DNA of 23,899 bases from an uncultured Methanobacteriaceae archaeon (GTDB taxonomy: Archaea; Methanobacteriota; Methanobacteria; Methanobacteriales; Methanobacteriaceae). Location: contig CAMYKT010000027.1 in NCBI GenBank assembly GCA_947259185.1, positions 1 through 23,899 on the forward strand, read 5' to 3'. Within the stretch, counting starts at the first letter, position 1, and the number at the start of each line of letters is the position of its first letter. Under the pieces are notes generated by a model. The model worked only from the letters and a program-made list of their open reading frames with translations. It did not search any database and had not been told where the DNA came from. Below, piece after piece: positions 21,472-23,899 of this stretch. Position numbers and translations under genes: made by a program.

Positions 21472-23880
21472 AAATATAATCTCATAACTGGTGCCCTGAC
21501 TATTATCCAGTTTAATAACTCCATCAATTTGTTTAACCAGGGCATCAATCAGGTGCAACCCCAGAGTATCGGTTTTTCCCCACTCAATATCTTCCGGAAT
21601 TCCCACACCATTATCAGCCACCCTTAAAAAGAATCTATCATCCACCATTTTCATAGATATATCAATTCTACCTTTTTCGTCTTTTTTAAAAGCATATTTA
21701 GCTGAGTTAGATACTATTTCATGGATAATAAGTCCCAGAGGTATAGCCAGATCCATGGTAATTTTTATTTCATCCATTTCCAGTTTCCAGTCGATATGGG
21801 AAATAAGATCATAGGTGTATAATATATCAGACACTAAACGAGTTAGATAATCCTTAAAATTAATCATAGAAAATGATTTGGATTTATAAAGTTTTTCATG
21901 CACCATAGCCATGGATTTTACCCTGCCCTGGCTTTCTTTCAGGATATTAATTGCCTCGGGGGAATTTTCATATTTTATCTGCAAATTCATGAGACTGGAA
22001 ATAATCTGCATATTATTTTTCACCCGGTGATGGATCTCTCTTAAGAGTATATCTTTTTCTTCCAGAGATGATTTTATCATCTCCCCATCACGAACCCGGC
22101 CGGTGATATCCCTTATAATGGATAAAACATTATCCTCATTTAATTTAATAAATCGAGCTTCAAAATGCCGATTACCAGCAGGAACATCCAGTGCATATTC
22201 AATTGTTTCCAGGGTATTGGTAATTAAGGTAGTTTTAATCATTTTTAAAATCTGCTCTAAATCAGCCGGTGATAAACCCATCTGGGAGATATTACTGCCA
22301 ACAATTTCCTTTTCCGGGATGGGCATCAATTCTGGATTTTTAGGAGAATAATCCTGGATAAACCCTTCTTTACTTATAACCAGCATCATATCCGGGATGG
22401 CCTTTATAAGCTTCTTGCTTTTATTTTCACTTTCTGTTAATGCTTTTTCAAAATCATAACGATCCAGGGCACTGCCAATAGAATCTGCTGCTGTTTTTAA
22501 AATGGTGAGTTCATATTCCTTCCAGCTTCTCTCCTGGGTGCAATTATCAAATCCAATAAAACCCCATAATTTATCCTGCACCAGCACTGGAACCAGAAGC
22601 AGTGATAAGATACCCTGCTTTTCTACTATTTCATGGGTATAAGAATCTAAATCACGACTTAAACTATAAAATGGTTTTTTCTGGGTGAAATTGGTTATTA
22701 AATCAGGGGATAGTTTTTCATAGGGAATATTCTGCAAATCATTATTATATAACTGGGCCTCAACCTGACCATTAGTCCATTCCATCCAATGGCTGGTTAA
22801 TAAACGTCCGGTAGATTCTTCTACATGATTTTTAAAAATATAAGCCCGGTCAATCCGGGTGGCACTTCCAATTTCCTCCAGGGAATCCTGAATAGCTGCC
22901 TTCAGATTAGGGCTGTTTATGAGGATATGATTCATCCGGGCCACACCTTCTAGTAGTTTCTCCCGGTTTTTTAATTCCTCTTCTGCCTTTTTTCGAGGGG
23001 TTATATCTCTTAAATTAACCAGATTAGCCACTTTACCCTGAAATTCAATTTTTCTACCCAGTCCTTCCACCCATTTAACCTGACCGTATTTGTCTTTAAT
23101 CTGGTAGTTTCCCAGAAAACCAAATTTATCCTCTTTTACCAGCTGCTGATGATTTTCAATATCCATCATGGATTGCCCCAGGGCAAAATCTTTAACATGA
23201 AAACCCTGCAAAGGAGTCCGGGGATCAATATCCACCAGTTCAAATGCGGCTCGATTGGCAAAAAGGATTGACCCTTCAAAATCTAATATTATAACTGCAT
23301 CTAACATGTTATCAATCAGGGAGTGGAATAACTTTTCACTTTCTGTTAGATTTTTTTCTATTTCTTTTTCCCGGGTTACATCCCGGGCACAACCCACAGT
23401 CCCGATTATATCCCCTTTTTCATCCCTAAAAGGAGCTTTATGAACATCTAAAAATAAGAATTCCCCCTTAACATTTCCAAACTCATCAAAACGGCCTGAT
23501 TTTTCGGTTTTAAGTACAAATTCATCTGAATCGGTACAAATCTCACCAAAGGTATGCCATTTTTTGTTTTCTGGATGAAGTGAGCGTTCCCTGTTGGCAA
23601 AATACATATCGGTTTTACCCAGGGCTTCCATGGTGTCCCGGGCATTTAATAATTTTTCAGCTATAGCCCGGTTAGTAAAAATGAATTTCTTATCCCTATC
23701 CTTGGCCCAGATCATATCCGGCACATTATCACACATCAAGCGCACCATGTGATAGAGATCCTCAAAAACCTGCTCCCTTTTTTCATCGGCAGGATAACCC
23801 TTCTGCATATAATCCTTTAATTCTTCCCAATTTTTAATAACATGGTCGGGAGTAAGGGATGATTCTGCTTTTTTTCCCAT
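21442..23880 (-). CDS. Cytoplasmic sensor histidine kinase, PAS-PAS-GAF-PAS-HisKA_2-HATPase
   Basis: An 812-residue soluble kinase without membrane helices. Domains in order: PAS with PAC end (about 45-175; DNVPDMIWAKDRDKKFIFTN and GTVGCARDVTREKE), PAS (about 185-300; VIILDFEGSILFANRAAFEL), GAF (about 312-470; LLLVPVLVQDKLWGFIGFDN), PAS (about 480-595; IPDMMLVISKEGFIQDYSP), HisKA_2 with EIHHRVKNNMQIISSLMNLQ (phospho-His about 617/618), and HATPase with N-box HEIVSNSAKYAF, G-box ADNGVGIP and DTLGLHLID. The input would be small molecules or redox state. Phosphate would pass to a separate receiver; the double-receiver glycosyltransferase at 11971-14130 is the only one in the window, but a link is unproven. 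ATG 23880 has AGGGG about nine bases upstream, so the gene is complete within the window. Confidence 0.92.
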   Translation of the reverse strand: MGKKAESSLTPDHVIKNWEELKDYMQKGYPADEKREQVFEDLYHMVRLMCDNVPDMIWAKDRDKKFIFTNRAIAEKLLNARDTMEALGKTDMYFANRERSLHPENKKWHTFGEICTDSDEFVLKTEKSGRFDEFGNVKGEFLFLDVHKAPFRDEKGDIIGTVGCARDVTREKEIEKNLTESEKLFHSLIDNMLDAVIILDFEGSILFANRAAFELVDIDPRTPLQGFHVKDFALGQSMMDIENHQQLVKEDKFGFLGNYQIKDKYGQVKWVEGLGRKIEFQGKVANLVNLRDITPRKKAEEELKNREKLLEGVARMNHILINSPNLKAAIQDSLEEIGSATRIDRAYIFKNHVEESTGRLLTSHWMEWTNGQVEAQLYNNDLQNIPYEKLSPDLITNFTQKKPFYSLSRDLDSYTHEIVEKQGILSLLLVPVLVQDKLWGFIGFDNCTQERSWKEYELTILKTAADSIGSALDRYDFEKALTESENKSKKLIKAIPDMMLVISKEGFIQDYSPKNPELMPIPEKEIVGSNISQMGLSPADLEQILKMIKTTLITNTLETIEYALDVPAGNRHFEARFIKLNEDNVLSIIRDITGRVRDGEMIKSSLEEKDILLREIHHRVKNNMQIISSLMNLQIKYENSPEAINILKESQGRVKSMAMVHEKLYKSKSFSMINFKDYLTRLVSDILYTYDLISHIDWKLEMDEIKITMDLAIPLGLIIHEIVSNSAKYAFKKDEKGRIDISMKMVDDRFFLRVADNGVGIPEDIEWGKTDTLGLHLIDALVKQIDGVIKLDNSQGTSYEIIFPPMSYVNRG

Positions 23881-23899
23881 CTTTTTAACCCCTGAAATA

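Overview
The window looks like chromosomal DNA from a hydrogenotrophic methanogen of the order Methanobacteriales, with Methanobacterium a reasonable genus guess. The evidence is AtwA (methyl-coenzyme M reductase component A2), a stand-alone TRAM protein, an MTH1175-type NifX-like protein, DUF134, a large cytoplasmic PAS/GAF/HisKA_2 kinase, AT-rich spacers with archaeal TATA boxes, and GGTGAT/GGAGGTGA-type ribosome binding sites, often with TTG starts. No rRNA, tRNA, insertion sequence, CRISPR array or phage gene was seen.

Layout. 1-561: tail of a DUF763 gene broken by a small internal deletion. 562-947: non-coding, with a nested hairpin. 948-9295 (+): five-function cluster of a fused ChlI-ChlD chelatase motor, a three-part ECF importer (S, T, fused A-A) and a 1193-residue CobN-type chelatase subunit. 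9330-10922 (-): GNAT acetyltransferase and DUF368 membrane protein. 11286-11504 (+): TRAM protein behind a long leader. 11971-14130 (+): two receiver domains fused to a membrane glycosyltransferase. 14260-15060 (-): ferredoxin-nitroreductase. 15233-15334 (-): a 33-residue, extremely basic protein that is easy to miss. 15584-17488 (-): AMP-forming acetyl-CoA synthetase with an in-frame amber codon. 17688-18251 (+): methylguanine-DNA methyltransferase. 18255-20951 (-): operon of a NifX-like protein, DUF134 regulator, AtwA and a 26-residue membrane peptide. 21050-21351 (+): carboxymuconolactone decarboxylase-like gene with two frameshifts. 21442-23880 (-): sensor histidine kinase.

How the genes may work together. 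The first cluster looks like import of a metal or tetrapyrrole-related substrate coupled to an ATP-dependent metal chelatase. Methanogens use small single-subunit chelatases for F430 and anaerobic cobamide synthesis, so the purpose of this class I chelatase is open. The most interesting unit is the 18255-20951 operon. It links a protein of the nitrogenase-cofactor carrier family with the ATPase that activates methyl-coenzyme M reductase, under a probable DUF134 repressor. Two copies of the palindrome TGAATATATATTCA sit before its first two genes, one of them exactly between TATA box and predicted transcription start. The double-receiver glycosyltransferase would be a signal-controlled polysaccharide or glycolipid synthase.

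Three genes in 24 kb (DUF763, acs, CMD) carry disabling changes, so either local gene decay or assembly error must be considered. All functional statements rest on motif recognition by eye; no database search was possible.
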